From the NCBI GenBank assembly GCA_045655005.1, contig JAZOOJ010000007.1, positions 277,555-341,554 of the forward strand: a stretch of DNA of 64,000 nt, written 5' to 3'. Shown piece after piece: positions 34,244 to 42,996 of this stretch. The number at the start of each line of letters is the position of its first letter. The stretch's first letter is position 1. This stretch comes from UMGS1908 sp045655005. GTDB taxonomy: Bacteria; Bacillota; Clostridia; Christensenellales; UBA1242. The notes beneath the pieces were generated by a model. The model saw only the letters and a list, made by a program, of their open reading frames with translations. It did no database searches and was not told where the DNA came from. The translations under genes and the position numbers were made by a program.

Positions 34244-34702
34244 TTATTTGCTTTTAATATTTTCTTTTTCCCAGTTATTTCTATACTCAATGTATGTCTT
34301 CGAAATATTATCATAACTAAAATTGGTTTTAAACTTACCAGAAGATGAAATAAACATTGTAAATACACTCCACCTTTTATTTTCTGGCAAGTTGTTTCTT
34401 GTTTGTTTTATAAATGTGTTAACATCTATAGTCAATTTATAAAAACTATTATCATCATATTCTTTAAGATTATAACAATCTACATAACCATTTCCGCTAT
34501 CCACATAATACTTAAACTCAAACATTGTTCCAGATGTTGCATAATAAATTGCTAAATTAACCCAACCTTCAGGAAGTTGTTCTGAAACTAAATTATATAC
34601 GCCTTGAAACATTTGAGAATCTGATTCAACTACAACATCTTCATTGATTTCTTGTTTTTCTTCAACTTTTTTCTTCTTTTGAAAAATATTAAATAATCGC
34701 AT
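34244..34702 (-). CDS. YezG-like (DUF600) immunity protein
   Basis: This 152-residue protein starts at MRLFNIF with AGGAG upstream. After a charged linker (KKKKVEEKQEINED) it follows the YezG/DUF600 pattern: YNLVSEQLPEGWVNLAIYY, a strand pair with FEFKYYVDSGNGYVDCYNL, RWSVFTMFISSSGKFKTNFSYDN and a terminal WEKENI. YezG-type proteins neutralise LXG/YeeF polymorphic toxins. No toxin gene is adjacent, so this would be an orphan immunity gene. Family call by pattern. Confidence 0.6.
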   Translation of the reverse strand: MRLFNIFQKKKKVEEKQEINEDVVVESDSQMFQGVYNLVSEQLPEGWVNLAIYYATSGTMFEFKYYVDSGNGYVDCYNLKEYDDNSFYKLTIDVNTFIKQTRNNLPENKRWSVFTMFISSSGKFKTNFSYDNISKTYIEYRNNWEKENIKSK

Positions 34703-34737
34703 AATCTTTTCTCCTATAACATTATTATAACACAAAA

Positions 34738-34862
34738 AAATAAAAATGTATACGAATCATCCATGCATTTTATATTTAATTCTCTTTCTTAAACCAATTT
34801 ATCTCAAACTTACTTTTCTTAAATTCTTCGCTATATTCTTTATTTTCCCCTACATTGCATAG
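34738..34862 (-). pseudogene. Degenerate ftsW-tail/terminator repeat (copy 5)
   Basis: On the - strand, CTATGCAATGTAGG resembles copy 3 (CTATGCAATATATGG). The hairpin AAATGCATGGA...TCGTATACATTT with T-run matches the terminators of copies 2 and 4. The coding part is not convincing as FtsW. Confidence 0.35.
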
Positions 34863-34868
34863 CATACA

Positions 34869-35660
34869 TCAGAAAGTATCCTGTTGACTTTCATCTTTTA
34901 CCGCCCCATGTTTCTTCATAAACACATCATATATAGGTAAATGTTTTCTAAAATCCTCAGGATCGTTAAAAGAACCATTTGTTATTATTGTAGATATCTC
35001 ATATACACTTGCTCCCAATTCAAACAATTCAGCAATTAATTTATTTTTTGCATCTTCTTTCATGAATCTTATTCTGCGAGATATAGCCTTATATGCTATT
35101 GGATTTTCATTACGTATATTACGCAAATCAGAGGCCTTAAGATATCTCATATTTGTGCTCACTCTATTATCTTCTTCTTCCCATGCACGATCATTGCATA
35201 TGTCTATATAATATTCTGAACCTTTATCTTTTAGATGATCATACCCATACTCTTTGAATAAATCCCTTATTTCTTGACTGCGACCCCAAGAATTTACATA
35301 ATGAATTATTGGATATTGTCCTTCAATATAAGTGGAACCATTATATCCATTTTCAAACAACATCTTAACAGCCTTTGCATTACCAGCCTTAACAGCATCA
35401 TACATAAAATCTCGCCTATCGCCAGTTCCTCCACCATTAGTAGGCATATTTATGTTAGCTCCAAACTTGTGAATCAATAACTCCACAGCTTCAAGTATTT
35501 CATCATCTTCTTCTCGCAGATATTTGTCAAACAACTCAGAAATAATTTTAATTACATCTTTTTCAGAAACAGCCAATTCATAACAATCCTTAAAAAATCT
35601 TCTAAAAACAGCAGCATCCTCATTAGTACCATCGATAAGATACCTAACTTCATTACTCAT
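34869..35660 (-). CDS. Ankyrin-like repeat protein, cassette-array gene
   Basis: This 263-residue soluble protein starts at MSNEVRYLI, with GGAGG eight bases upstream. The middle looks like degenerate ankyrin repeats: LLIHKFGANINMPTNGG ... MYDAVKAGNAKAVKMLFENGYN ... PIIHYVNSWGRSQEIRDLFKEYGYD. A helical C-terminal part follows. Such small ankyrin proteins are frequent as immunity or accessory genes in polymorphic-toxin neighbourhoods. The role here is inferred from that context and from the YezG-like gene downstream. Confidence 0.55.
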   Translation of the reverse strand: MSNEVRYLIDGTNEDAAVFRRFFKDCYELAVSEKDVIKIISELFDKYLREEDDEILEAVELLIHKFGANINMPTNGGGTGDRRDFMYDAVKAGNAKAVKMLFENGYNGSTYIEGQYPIIHYVNSWGRSQEIRDLFKEYGYDHLKDKGSEYYIDICNDRAWEEEDNRVSTNMRYLKASDLRNIRNENPIAYKAISRRIRFMKEDAKNKLIAELFELGASVYEISTIITNGSFNDPEDFRKHLPIYDVFMKKHGAVKDESQQDTF

Positions 35661-35770
35661 ACCACAAACCTCCATATTACCTTTTATACCAAAATCTTCT
35701 GCTTGAAAAAATTTCTATCTTAAGCAGTTTCAATAAGTATAACATATTAGAAAAATTTTTTCAACAAAAC

Positions 35771-35930
35771 AGTAAAAATTTAAAATTTATTTAAAAACAC
35801 ATGCTTTCCATATATTGCATAGTATGCCAAGCATTCATATAACTAGTAAACTTGTTGAGCCTGCACTAATGAAAGGCAACGGAAATCCTGTTGGTGGAAT
35901 TGAGCCTGTTACAACTTATGAATTAATTGC
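35771..35930 (-). pseudogene. ftsW-like 3' tail fragment (copy 3)
   Basis: On the - strand it reads TGSIPPTGFPLPFIS, AGSTSLLVI, then a stop and MLGILCNI. It lies between the oxidoreductase gene and the ankyrin-like gene. DNA identity with copies 1 and 2 is obvious over about 80 bases, for example AGGCTCAACAAGTTT shared exactly with copy 1. Confidence 0.75.
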
Positions 35931-35956
35931 AACTATTTATTTTGATCTTTAAATAA

Positions 35957-35980
35957 AAGGAGTCCAAAACCGGACTCCTT
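35957..35980 (-). terminator. Terminator of the oxidoreductase gene
   Basis: AAGGAGTCC / GGACTCCTT stem with a six-base loop; TTATTT follows on the - strand. Confidence 0.85.
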
Positions 35981-35988
35981 GTTGATTT

Positions 35989-38037
35989 TTAAATACTTTG
36001 AGCAACTTCCCAAGCACGCCATACAACGGTACGTAGGTTACCAACTTTGTTTGCATCTCCTACAATATGTACATTTCGGCTTGCTTTTGCTATTGGTGCA
36101 GGAATATATCCAATTGAAACAATTACATCGTCAGCAGGAATCTCAACTCCTCCGTTTTTAGTGTTAACTTTTACTGAGTTTGGAGTAATTTCAGCAACAG
36201 CACTTTCCAAGAACACTGGAACTTTATGTAATTTAAAGAAATCTCTTAAATATGATGAGTTCGCAAGACATAGTCCGTCAACAACCATTAAATCTTGTTT
36301 TGCTTCAATTATTACTGGCTTTTTACCCTTATTAAACAAGTCAAGAGCAATTTCACAACCAGTTTGTCCACCACCAATAATAACTACATTATCTCCAACT
36401 GATTTCCCATTCAAATACTCAACCGCCTCTATACATCTCTCTGCCCCTGTTAATTTCAATTTTCTTGCAACTGCCCCTGTCGCAACAACAATTTCATCAG
36501 CATCAAGTTTTGAAATGTCTTTAATTTCAGCATTGAACACAACTGGAATATTGAGTTTTTGAATTTGTCTTCTATACCATTCAATAAGTCTTTTATCTTG
36601 TTCTTTGAAACTTGGAGCTGATGCTGGAATAAACACACCGCCAAGTTTGTCTGATTTTTCGTATATAGTTACTTTATGACCACGAAGTGTTGCAATTCTT
36701 GCAACTTCCATACCACCAACACCGCCACCAACAACAGCAACTTTCTTTGATCTTGAGGCTGGCTTCATATCAAATTTACCACCATCCATAGTCATTGGAT
36801 TTAATGCACACCTTGACATATGCATAGAGTCTTCCATAGCACAAGAGTTTGCTACGCCTTTATAGTGACTCATCGCAAGGCAAGCATTATGGCAATGGAT
36901 ACAAGGTTGAATATCTTCCATTCTTCCTTCAAGCAATTTTGTTACCCATTCGCCGTCTACTAAGAATTGACGAGCAACACCCATTGCATCAATATCTTCA
37001 TTGGCAATTGCCTTAGATGCAGTTTCTGGGTCCATTTTACCTGCACAAACAACCGGTGCATTTGTGAACTTTTTAATATGTGCAACATCTGACAAGTTGC
37101 AGTTTGTTGGCATATACACAGGAGGATGTGCCCAATACCAAGCATCATATGTTCCATTATCCGCATCAAACATATCATAACCCGCCTGCTCTAAGTACTT
37201 AACTGCCTTCTCGCTTTCTTCCATATCTCGTCCAACTTCAACAAATTGTTCCCCCGGCAACGCACCTTCACAGAAATTTTTTGTTTTACTTACCACAGAA
37301 TATCTAAGCGAAACTGGATAATCTTCTCCGCAAGCCTCTTTTATTGCACGAACTATTTGAACAGGGAAACGATATCTATTTTCAAAACTTCCACCATATT
37401 CGTCAGTTCTGTTATTTGTATATTTTGTTGTAAACTGGTCTATTAAGTATCCTTCATGAACGGCGTGAATTTCAACTCCATCAACGCCTGCGTCTTTTAA
37501 TAATTTTGAAGTTTTACCAAATGCGTCAACCATTTCTAAAATTTCTTCAACTTCCAACGCCCTGCATGTAATTTCCGGAGCCCAACGCAAAGGCAACTCA
37601 CTTGGAGAAGCACAAATGTATGGCACATTAACTATAGGTTTTGCCACGGCTCCTACAAATTTGTTTTTCATCATTGGTATCATACTGTTAGGAATTGAAA
37701 AAGAACGTCCAAATCCCGCTGTAAGTTGCACAAAAAGTTTTGCCCCTGTTTTATGCAATTCGTCCATATAGGTCTTTAACTTTTCAAAAGGTTTTTTACT
37801 CTTGTAAAGCCATTGCCCGCCAATCATATTCCTAAGTGGTGTAATTCCCGTAATTAATAGTCCTACATTATTTTTTGCAAGATTCATAAAAAAGTCTGCC
37901 GCATCTTTATCAAAATGATGTGGCTCCATCCAGCCAAACAGCGATGTTCCACCCATTGGGCAAAGAACAACTCTGTTTTTAATTTCAAGATTTCTAATTC
38001 TCCACGGCGTAAACAGTGGTTCAAATTTTTTATCCAT
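35989..38037 (-). CDS. NADH:flavin oxidoreductase, 2,4-dienoyl-CoA reductase-like
   Basis: This 682-residue enzyme combines an N-terminal old-yellow-enzyme TIM barrel (residues about 5-370; RIRNLEIKNRVVLCPM, GVDGVEIHAVHEGYLIDQF, ENRYRFPVQIVRAI), an iron-sulfur cysteine cluster (CIHCHNAC ... SCAMED ... CALNP) and an FAD/NAD-binding domain beginning VAVVGGGVGGMEVA with a later VVIIGGGQTGCEIALDL. This is the layout of bacterial 2,4-dienoyl-CoA reductase and bile-acid or trimethylamine-type reductases. The physiological substrate is not identifiable. The start MDKKFEPL has GGGAGA upstream. Confidence 0.88.
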   Translation of the reverse strand: MDKKFEPLFTPWRIRNLEIKNRVVLCPMGGTSLFGWMEPHHFDKDAADFFMNLAKNNVGLLITGITPLRNMIGGQWLYKSKKPFEKLKTYMDELHKTGAKLFVQLTAGFGRSFSIPNSMIPMMKNKFVGAVAKPIVNVPYICASPSELPLRWAPEITCRALEVEEILEMVDAFGKTSKLLKDAGVDGVEIHAVHEGYLIDQFTTKYTNNRTDEYGGSFENRYRFPVQIVRAIKEACGEDYPVSLRYSVVSKTKNFCEGALPGEQFVEVGRDMEESEKAVKYLEQAGYDMFDADNGTYDAWYWAHPPVYMPTNCNLSDVAHIKKFTNAPVVCAGKMDPETASKAIANEDIDAMGVARQFLVDGEWVTKLLEGRMEDIQPCIHCHNACLAMSHYKGVANSCAMEDSMHMSRCALNPMTMDGGKFDMKPASRSKKVAVVGGGVGGMEVARIATLRGHKVTIYEKSDKLGGVFIPASAPSFKEQDKRLIEWYRRQIQKLNIPVVFNAEIKDISKLDADEIVVATGAVARKLKLTGAERCIEAVEYLNGKSVGDNVVIIGGGQTGCEIALDLFNKGKKPVIIEAKQDLMVVDGLCLANSSYLRDFFKLHKVPVFLESAVAEITPNSVKVNTKNGGVEIPADDVIVSIGYIPAPIAKASRNVHIVGDANKVGNLRTVVWRAWEVAQSI

Positions 38038-38125
38038 ATACATTTCTCCCATTTGTTATTAACTTAACTTTAACAAAATAAACAACAAAAAGTCAAATAA
38101 AAATTATTCCTTTATCAAATATAAA

Positions 38126-38161
38126 AAGCACCTATATTGAAAATTTTCAATACAGGTGCTT
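38126..38161. terminator. Bidirectional terminator
   Basis: AAGCACCT / AGGTGCTT with inner TATTGAA / TTCAATA, flanked by A and T runs. Confidence 0.8.
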
Positions 38162-38165
38162 ACAT

Positions 38166-39836
38166 TTATCTTAAAATACCAACCTTTCCATTTGCAACAA
38201 CTAAAATTTGTTTATGGCTTGAACTAATTGAAATAACTTCAATATTAAACTCATTTAAATTTGCAAAAGTAGTCAATGGCGTGGTGAAATCATTAAATGC
38301 ATAAAGCGCATAATTGAATAAACCTACTTGTTCTGAATTTGTCTTCACAACAGCAACCAGTTCGTTAACTACGCCTAACCCAACAATCGCCTTTTCACCA
38401 AGAATATTTGATGTAACAACATCTTCTAAATTCGTTTTCTTTTGGGACAACTTAACCTCAACGCCTTTCGCATCTACTTGATAGTATGTTATAGTTTTTG
38501 TTAATTCACTTGTGTTTTCTGTCTTTTTTGATGCTAACCAAACATCGTTAACAACGCCAAAACTTTCATCATATACAAATGCCGTCAACAGTTTTCCATT
38601 TAAATCTATCATAGCATATTTGTTAGTAATTGCGTCTTTTATAACAATAAACTTATCACAATGCGTTACATAATCGTAGTTTGCATTTGACGCAGTTAAA
38701 TCTGTCAAAACCCTTCCGTCTGAATTGATAATTTGGAAAATTGACATTTCTTCATTTGCATTTTCTGCAACAAGTTTATTTTCTGACACCTTTATAAAAT
38801 TATCGTAAGCATATTGCTCCTCGATTATTTTACCATTTTCATCAATAAAAGCATCAACCGACGAACCTAGCATCTTATTTTCAATTTTATTGATTCCAAC
38901 AGAAGCAAAATTTTCTCCAATCGACATCTCTGAATCAATTAAGCATTTAACATTTGAAAGTTTTTTAGTTTTTCCAGTCTTTATATTCACCTTAATCGTT
39001 TCTAAATTCTTTTTGTTCCCATATTCTAAGAAGTCAAAATTTGTTGCATATGCATCAACTGGATATACATATTGCACAATTAAAGAGCTTCCAACTAACA
39101 CAATTGAATGTAAATTAGCTACATCTACCTCGTATTCTGCAACCACTTTACCCTTTTTATTTACAACCATATACAAAGAATTCCCGTTGGCCAACTCTCT
39201 TACCATAAGAACATAATCAACCAACTTAGTTGAAAACATCCCTCCCCAAACATAGTCCGTTGGAGTAATTTCCTTTCCAATAGCATTATTAGTAGAATAA
39301 TTAACTGTTTTCTTGCCATTCTTAGTTTTTATAACTTCAAAATTTTCAAAGCCATCTTTTTTAAATTTCCAAGCCTCATAAACAACTTTTTTTAACGCCT
39401 TTGTTCCAGCAAATTCAACTTCTTCTAGGTTTTCATAAACCACCTCTCCAGATTGACGAATAATTTTACAACGAAAATTCCCATCAACGTCATACTTAAC
39501 CTTAAAAACATCTTCTTTTTCGCCAACAACAATTATGATTATTTCAACTACTCTTTCTAATTTGTAAATATATTTTGCATCAAACACGTTAAAAACGCCG
39601 TAATAGGTTAGACCCTCAACCTCTTTTGTAACAACAACATTTCCATTTTTAGTAAGCGTTTCATTTTTTATTGAGGCACCATCTAAAGCCACAGTTATGT
39701 CCGTATATCTTGAATAGGTAACATCTTTTGCTTCTGCCCTAGTCATGTAAACACCAACTTTTTCTTTCCCACAACCCGACAACGCTAGCGTTGCAGACAA
39801 TACAAAAGCAATGATTGGTAAAAATATTTTTTTCAT
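38166..39836 (-). CDS. Surface lipoprotein, 556 aa
   Basis: A typical lipoprotein signal is present: MKKIFLPIIAFVLSATL with lipobox LSGC, acylated cysteine at residue 22. The mature part is rich in beta strands with repeated short blocks (KKGKVVAEYEVD; DENGKIIEEQYAYD; NSDGRVLTDLTA; DLNGKLLTAFVYDE), suggesting a beta-propeller or WG-like repeat fold. Function is unknown; ligand binding or envelope scaffolding is plausible. A strong TAGGAGG precedes the start. Confidence 0.75.
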   Translation of the reverse strand: MKKIFLPIIAFVLSATLALSGCGKEKVGVYMTRAEAKDVTYSRYTDITVALDGASIKNETLTKNGNVVVTKEVEGLTYYGVFNVFDAKYIYKLERVVEIIIIVVGEKEDVFKVKYDVDGNFRCKIIRQSGEVVYENLEEVEFAGTKALKKVVYEAWKFKKDGFENFEVIKTKNGKKTVNYSTNNAIGKEITPTDYVWGGMFSTKLVDYVLMVRELANGNSLYMVVNKKGKVVAEYEVDVANLHSIVLVGSSLIVQYVYPVDAYATNFDFLEYGNKKNLETIKVNIKTGKTKKLSNVKCLIDSEMSIGENFASVGINKIENKMLGSSVDAFIDENGKIIEEQYAYDNFIKVSENKLVAENANEEMSIFQIINSDGRVLTDLTASNANYDYVTHCDKFIVIKDAITNKYAMIDLNGKLLTAFVYDESFGVVNDVWLASKKTENTSELTKTITYYQVDAKGVEVKLSQKKTNLEDVVTSNILGEKAIVGLGVVNELVAVVKTNSEQVGLFNYALYAFNDFTTPLTTFANLNEFNIEVISISSSHKQILVVANGKVGILR

Positions 39837-39928
39837 TTGCCCACCTCCTATTTTAATAAAATTTTATCACCACAAAATTAAAAGTCAAGATTATATAAAA
39901 CATTTTATGCAAAAAACTTTTATATGTG

Positions 39929-39963
39929 AAAAAAGGCATCACAAATACAGTGATACCTTTTTT
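39929..39963. terminator. Bidirectional terminator
   Basis: AAAAAAGG-ATCAC / GTGAT-CCTTTTTT stem between the P-type ATPase and the lipoprotein gene. Confidence 0.8.
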
Positions 39964-39966
39964 ACT

Positions 39967-42600
39967 TTAATTATCTTTAAAAGATTTTGCCAATACTGGC
40001 TTCAATATTTCAATTGCAAAAAATGCAATTATATTTAAACCAAGCACTGCAAAAAATTGAAGCGGAGTTATTACAACAAGTCCAAACAATAGTCCTATCG
40101 GTGTAAAGAATACCCCAACTTGTACAAGCAATAAAACGAGTGTTGAAATATTTAAAATCTTATTGTCAAATAATCCCTTTTTAATACTTGACCCTTTCAG
40201 CTCTTTGCAATTGTAGGTAAACACAAACTCATTAAATACTACTGATAATAACGCCAAAGTTTGTGCTGTTGCAAGCCCAAACATATCTTTCGCAATAAAA
40301 AATATGCTAAGCGATGTCAATACTTCAATAATTGCAGAACCAATTATTGCACTAACCATAAAAGGCGTAAAAATTCGACGTTTTATTCCATTTGGCTTTT
40401 GTTTCATACTATTTTTGTTATCTTTTTCAAACGCTATTGCAATTGACGGAATAGTATCAGCTACAATATCAATATAAAGAATGTGTAACGGCGCAATAAT
40501 ATTTTGTCCAATTATCATACCAAACAATATTAAAAATATTTCAGCAAAATTACTTGAAAGATTATATAAAATAGTCTTTATTACATTATTATAAATACGC
40601 CTACCCTCTTCAACGGCAACTACAATTGTTGAAAAGCTGTCATCCATTAAGACAATGTCTGAAACATTTTTTGTAACATCGGTACCAGACTTTCCCATTC
40701 CAACACCGACGTGAGCAAGTTTAAGTGCTGGGGCGTCATTTACTCCATCTCCAGTCATTGCAACAACCTTTCCGCTTTCTTGAAACGCCCTAACAATTCT
40801 TACTTTATGATCGGGAGTAACTCTTGCAAACACTGCATACTTTTTAACAAAACTTCTAAGTTCATCATCAGTCAAACCATCTATTTCGTTACCCTCAACG
40901 CCGTCTGTTTCTTTTCTTGCAATTCCAACCTCGGTTGCAACCGCCATTGCAGTCGCAAGGCTGTCACCTGTAATCATAATAGGTCGCATTTTTGCTTCTT
41001 TACATTTTTTAACAGCTTCTTTTACACCATCTTTTGGAGGGTCTACCATTCCAGCAATACCAACAAATATTAATTCATTTTCATCGTCTTTTGAAAATTC
41101 GGTCTTTGACTTAGATACTTCTTTAAATGCAAAAGCCAAAACTTTATAAGCTTTTTTGCTCATAGCCTTTTCTTTTTGCATATATCTTGCAATCTCAAGT
41201 TTAGTTAACTTTACGACTTTCCCATTTTTGTAGTAATGCGTACACTTTGAAATTAAATCTCCAAGACTACCTTTTGTTAGCATTAAATGCTTCTCACCAA
41301 AACTATTGATTGTACTCATCATTTTTCTACTTGAGTCAAAAGGTATTTCAGCGATACGTACATTTTCTTTTCGCAAAGCATCTAAATCAATATGTAAATT
41401 ATAAAGATATTTACTTAAAGCAATTTCAACAGGGTCACCTATAAACTCACCTGTGTTTTTAGTATCAACCTCCGTATCATTGCATAGTCCCAGAATCTTA
41501 TTAAACATCAAGAGTTCACTATGGCTTTGCTTAATATTCAAGTAGTTTTTATCATTTGCATGAATTTCAACAAGCGTCATTATATTGGTTGTAATAGTAC
41601 CTGTTTTATCCGTGCATATGACTTGCGTAGCACCCAATGTTTCAATAGCTGACATTTGTTTTACAATAGTCTTTCTTTTTGCCATCTGCTGAACACCAAT
41701 TGTTAGCGTTGCAGTTATTGATACAGGTAAAACTTCTGGAACAGAAGCCAATACCATAGATATACACAGCATAATAATTGACATAGCATCAAGTTGCTTA
41801 ATTAAGCCATAACACAAAGTTGTAGCTACCAAAACGCAAGCAATAACAGTAATAAATCCACTAACTTTTTTAACTTTAACTTGAAGCGGAGTCAACTCTT
41901 CTTCTTTTAGATCAAGTCTTCCAGCAATTTTACCTAATTCTGTATCCATACCCGTTCTAATTACAACGGCCTCAATTCTTCCATTGACAACACTAGTACC
42001 TGAAAAAACCATATTTAATTGGTCTTGGATTAAAAGATTTTCACCCGTTAATATTTCATCAACTTTTTCAACAGCAACACTTTCACCTGTTAAAACTGAT
42101 TCATCAACCTTAGCAAAAGTAGATTTTATTATTCTTGCGTCTGCTGGAACTTTATCTCCTGCTTCTAAAAGAATTATATCACCAACCACTAATTTTTCAC
42201 TATCAATTTCCTCTATCGCACCATTACGCCTGACTTTTGTTTTTGACTCTGTCATATCTCTCAGCGATTCTATTGCATTTTCACTTTTTAATTCTTGTAC
42301 AAAACCCATAAATGCATTTACAAGAATACAACCAAAAATAACAATAGATTCAATCACACTTTCATTATTAATTAAAGAATAGACAAGCGAAACAAACCCT
42401 ACTAAAATCAACAATAAAATCATCATATTGTTAAATTGACTTAAGAATATTTTGATTGGATTTTTTCTATTTTTCTCTTTTAAAACATTTTCACCGTTAG
42501 CAATCAAGCGCTCTTCTGATTCTTTGGCAGACAAACCAAACTCTGATGTTTGCAAATCTTGAAAAATAGATTCAATATCCTTTTTATAAAACTTTTTCAT
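39967..42600 (-). CDS. P-type cation-transporting ATPase (P2A, Ca2+-type)
   Basis: This 877-residue pump shows the complete P-type cycle: TGES actuator, phosphorylation site CTDKTGT, KxxT-region PFDSSRKMMSTI and hinge TGDGVNDAP, with about ten spans and an N-terminal cation-ATPase domain. The length and layout fit Ca2+ ATPases. Two ion-site regions differ from SERCA: M4 has PEVLP rather than PEGLP, and M6 has ILYIDIVADTIPS where the usual asparagine of NxxTD is aspartate. The ion may therefore be Ca2+ or another divalent cation. AGGAG lies upstream of the ATG. Confidence 0.85.
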   Translation of the reverse strand: MKKFYKKDIESIFQDLQTSEFGLSAKESEERLIANGENVLKEKNRKNPIKIFLSQFNNMMILLLILVGFVSLVYSLINNESVIESIVIFGCILVNAFMGFVQELKSENAIESLRDMTESKTKVRRNGAIEEIDSEKLVVGDIILLEAGDKVPADARIIKSTFAKVDESVLTGESVAVEKVDEILTGENLLIQDQLNMVFSGTSVVNGRIEAVVIRTGMDTELGKIAGRLDLKEEELTPLQVKVKKVSGFITVIACVLVATTLCYGLIKQLDAMSIIMLCISMVLASVPEVLPVSITATLTIGVQQMAKRKTIVKQMSAIETLGATQVICTDKTGTITTNIMTLVEIHANDKNYLNIKQSHSELLMFNKILGLCNDTEVDTKNTGEFIGDPVEIALSKYLYNLHIDLDALRKENVRIAEIPFDSSRKMMSTINSFGEKHLMLTKGSLGDLISKCTHYYKNGKVVKLTKLEIARYMQKEKAMSKKAYKVLAFAFKEVSKSKTEFSKDDENELIFVGIAGMVDPPKDGVKEAVKKCKEAKMRPIMITGDSLATAMAVATEVGIARKETDGVEGNEIDGLTDDELRSFVKKYAVFARVTPDHKVRIVRAFQESGKVVAMTGDGVNDAPALKLAHVGVGMGKSGTDVTKNVSDIVLMDDSFSTIVVAVEEGRRIYNNVIKTILYNLSSNFAEIFLILFGMIIGQNIIAPLHILYIDIVADTIPSIAIAFEKDNKNSMKQKPNGIKRRIFTPFMVSAIIGSAIIEVLTSLSIFFIAKDMFGLATAQTLALLSVVFNEFVFTYNCKELKGSSIKKGLFDNKILNISTLVLLLVQVGVFFTPIGLLFGLVVITPLQFFAVLGLNIIAFFAIEILKPVLAKSFKDN

Positions 42601-42722
42601 AAATTATTCTCCTACATAATATATTAACATTTTCGCCTAAAAAAAGTCAAAGATAAAAAAACACTTAAATCATTAAAATTTTTAAATAAATTAAATTTTA
42701 TATAAATTTCAAAGGCATTCTC

Positions 42723-42751
42723 TTGACAAAAAGTGTAAAATAGTATATTAT
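42723..42751 (+). promoter_or_regulatory. Promoter of tRNA-Arg(ACG)
   Basis: TTGACA (42723-42728) and TATTAT (42746-42751) are separated by 17 bases and lie just before the tRNA. Confidence 0.75.
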
Positions 42752-42772
42752 ATATGTCGTTAATAAACAAAT

Positions 42773-42849
42773 GCGTCCGTAGCTCAGTTGGATAGAGCGT
42801 TCGGCTACGAACCGAAAGGTCGGGGGTTCGACTCCCTCCGGTCGCACCA
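42773..42849 (+). tRNA. tRNA-Arg (anticodon ACG)
   Basis: The cloverleaf is complete with loop CTACGAA (anticodon ACG), D arm GCTC...GAGC, T loop TTCGACT and encoded CCA. The acceptor GCGTCCG/CGGTCGC has a U-U mismatch at position 4. ACG becomes ICG after deamination and reads CGN codons. Confidence 0.94.
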
Positions 42850-42853
42850 AATA

Positions 42854-42885
42854 AAAAATCGCCCAATTATTTGGACGATTTTTTT
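42854..42885 (+). terminator. Terminator of tRNA-Arg(ACG)
   Basis: AAAAATCG-CCAA / TTGG-CGATTTTT stem followed by further T residues. Confidence 0.8.
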
Positions 42886-42925
42886 GTGTTTACTTTAATT
42901 TTTTGTATTAAATTTAACAACCATA

Positions 42926-42954
42926 TTGACAATACACACTTTTTGTGTTAATAT
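42926..42954 (+). promoter_or_regulatory. Promoter of the XRE regulator with internal dyad
   Basis: TTGACA (42926-42931) and TAATAT (42949-42954) are separated by 17 bases. The spacer contains CACTTTTTGTG (42937-42947), shared with the ABC exporter promoter near 28.66 kb. Confidence 0.7.
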
Positions 42955-42996
42955 CAATTTACTAAATAATTGTTTAATTTATCGGGGGATAAAATT

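Noticed and set aside
33215..35930. The FtsW-like repeats as a conserved small RNA family
   Set aside because: Alternation of the signal with codon structure and the clear FtsW peptide in three copies explain the similarity better. Frameshift and stops indicate decay, not RNA conservation.
42624..42866. 80-codon ORF on the - strand across tRNA-Arg(ACG)
   Set aside because: It is the well-known false ORF of a tRNA read in antisense (GATGGSRTPDLSVRSRTLYPTELRT type). It has no ribosome binding site.
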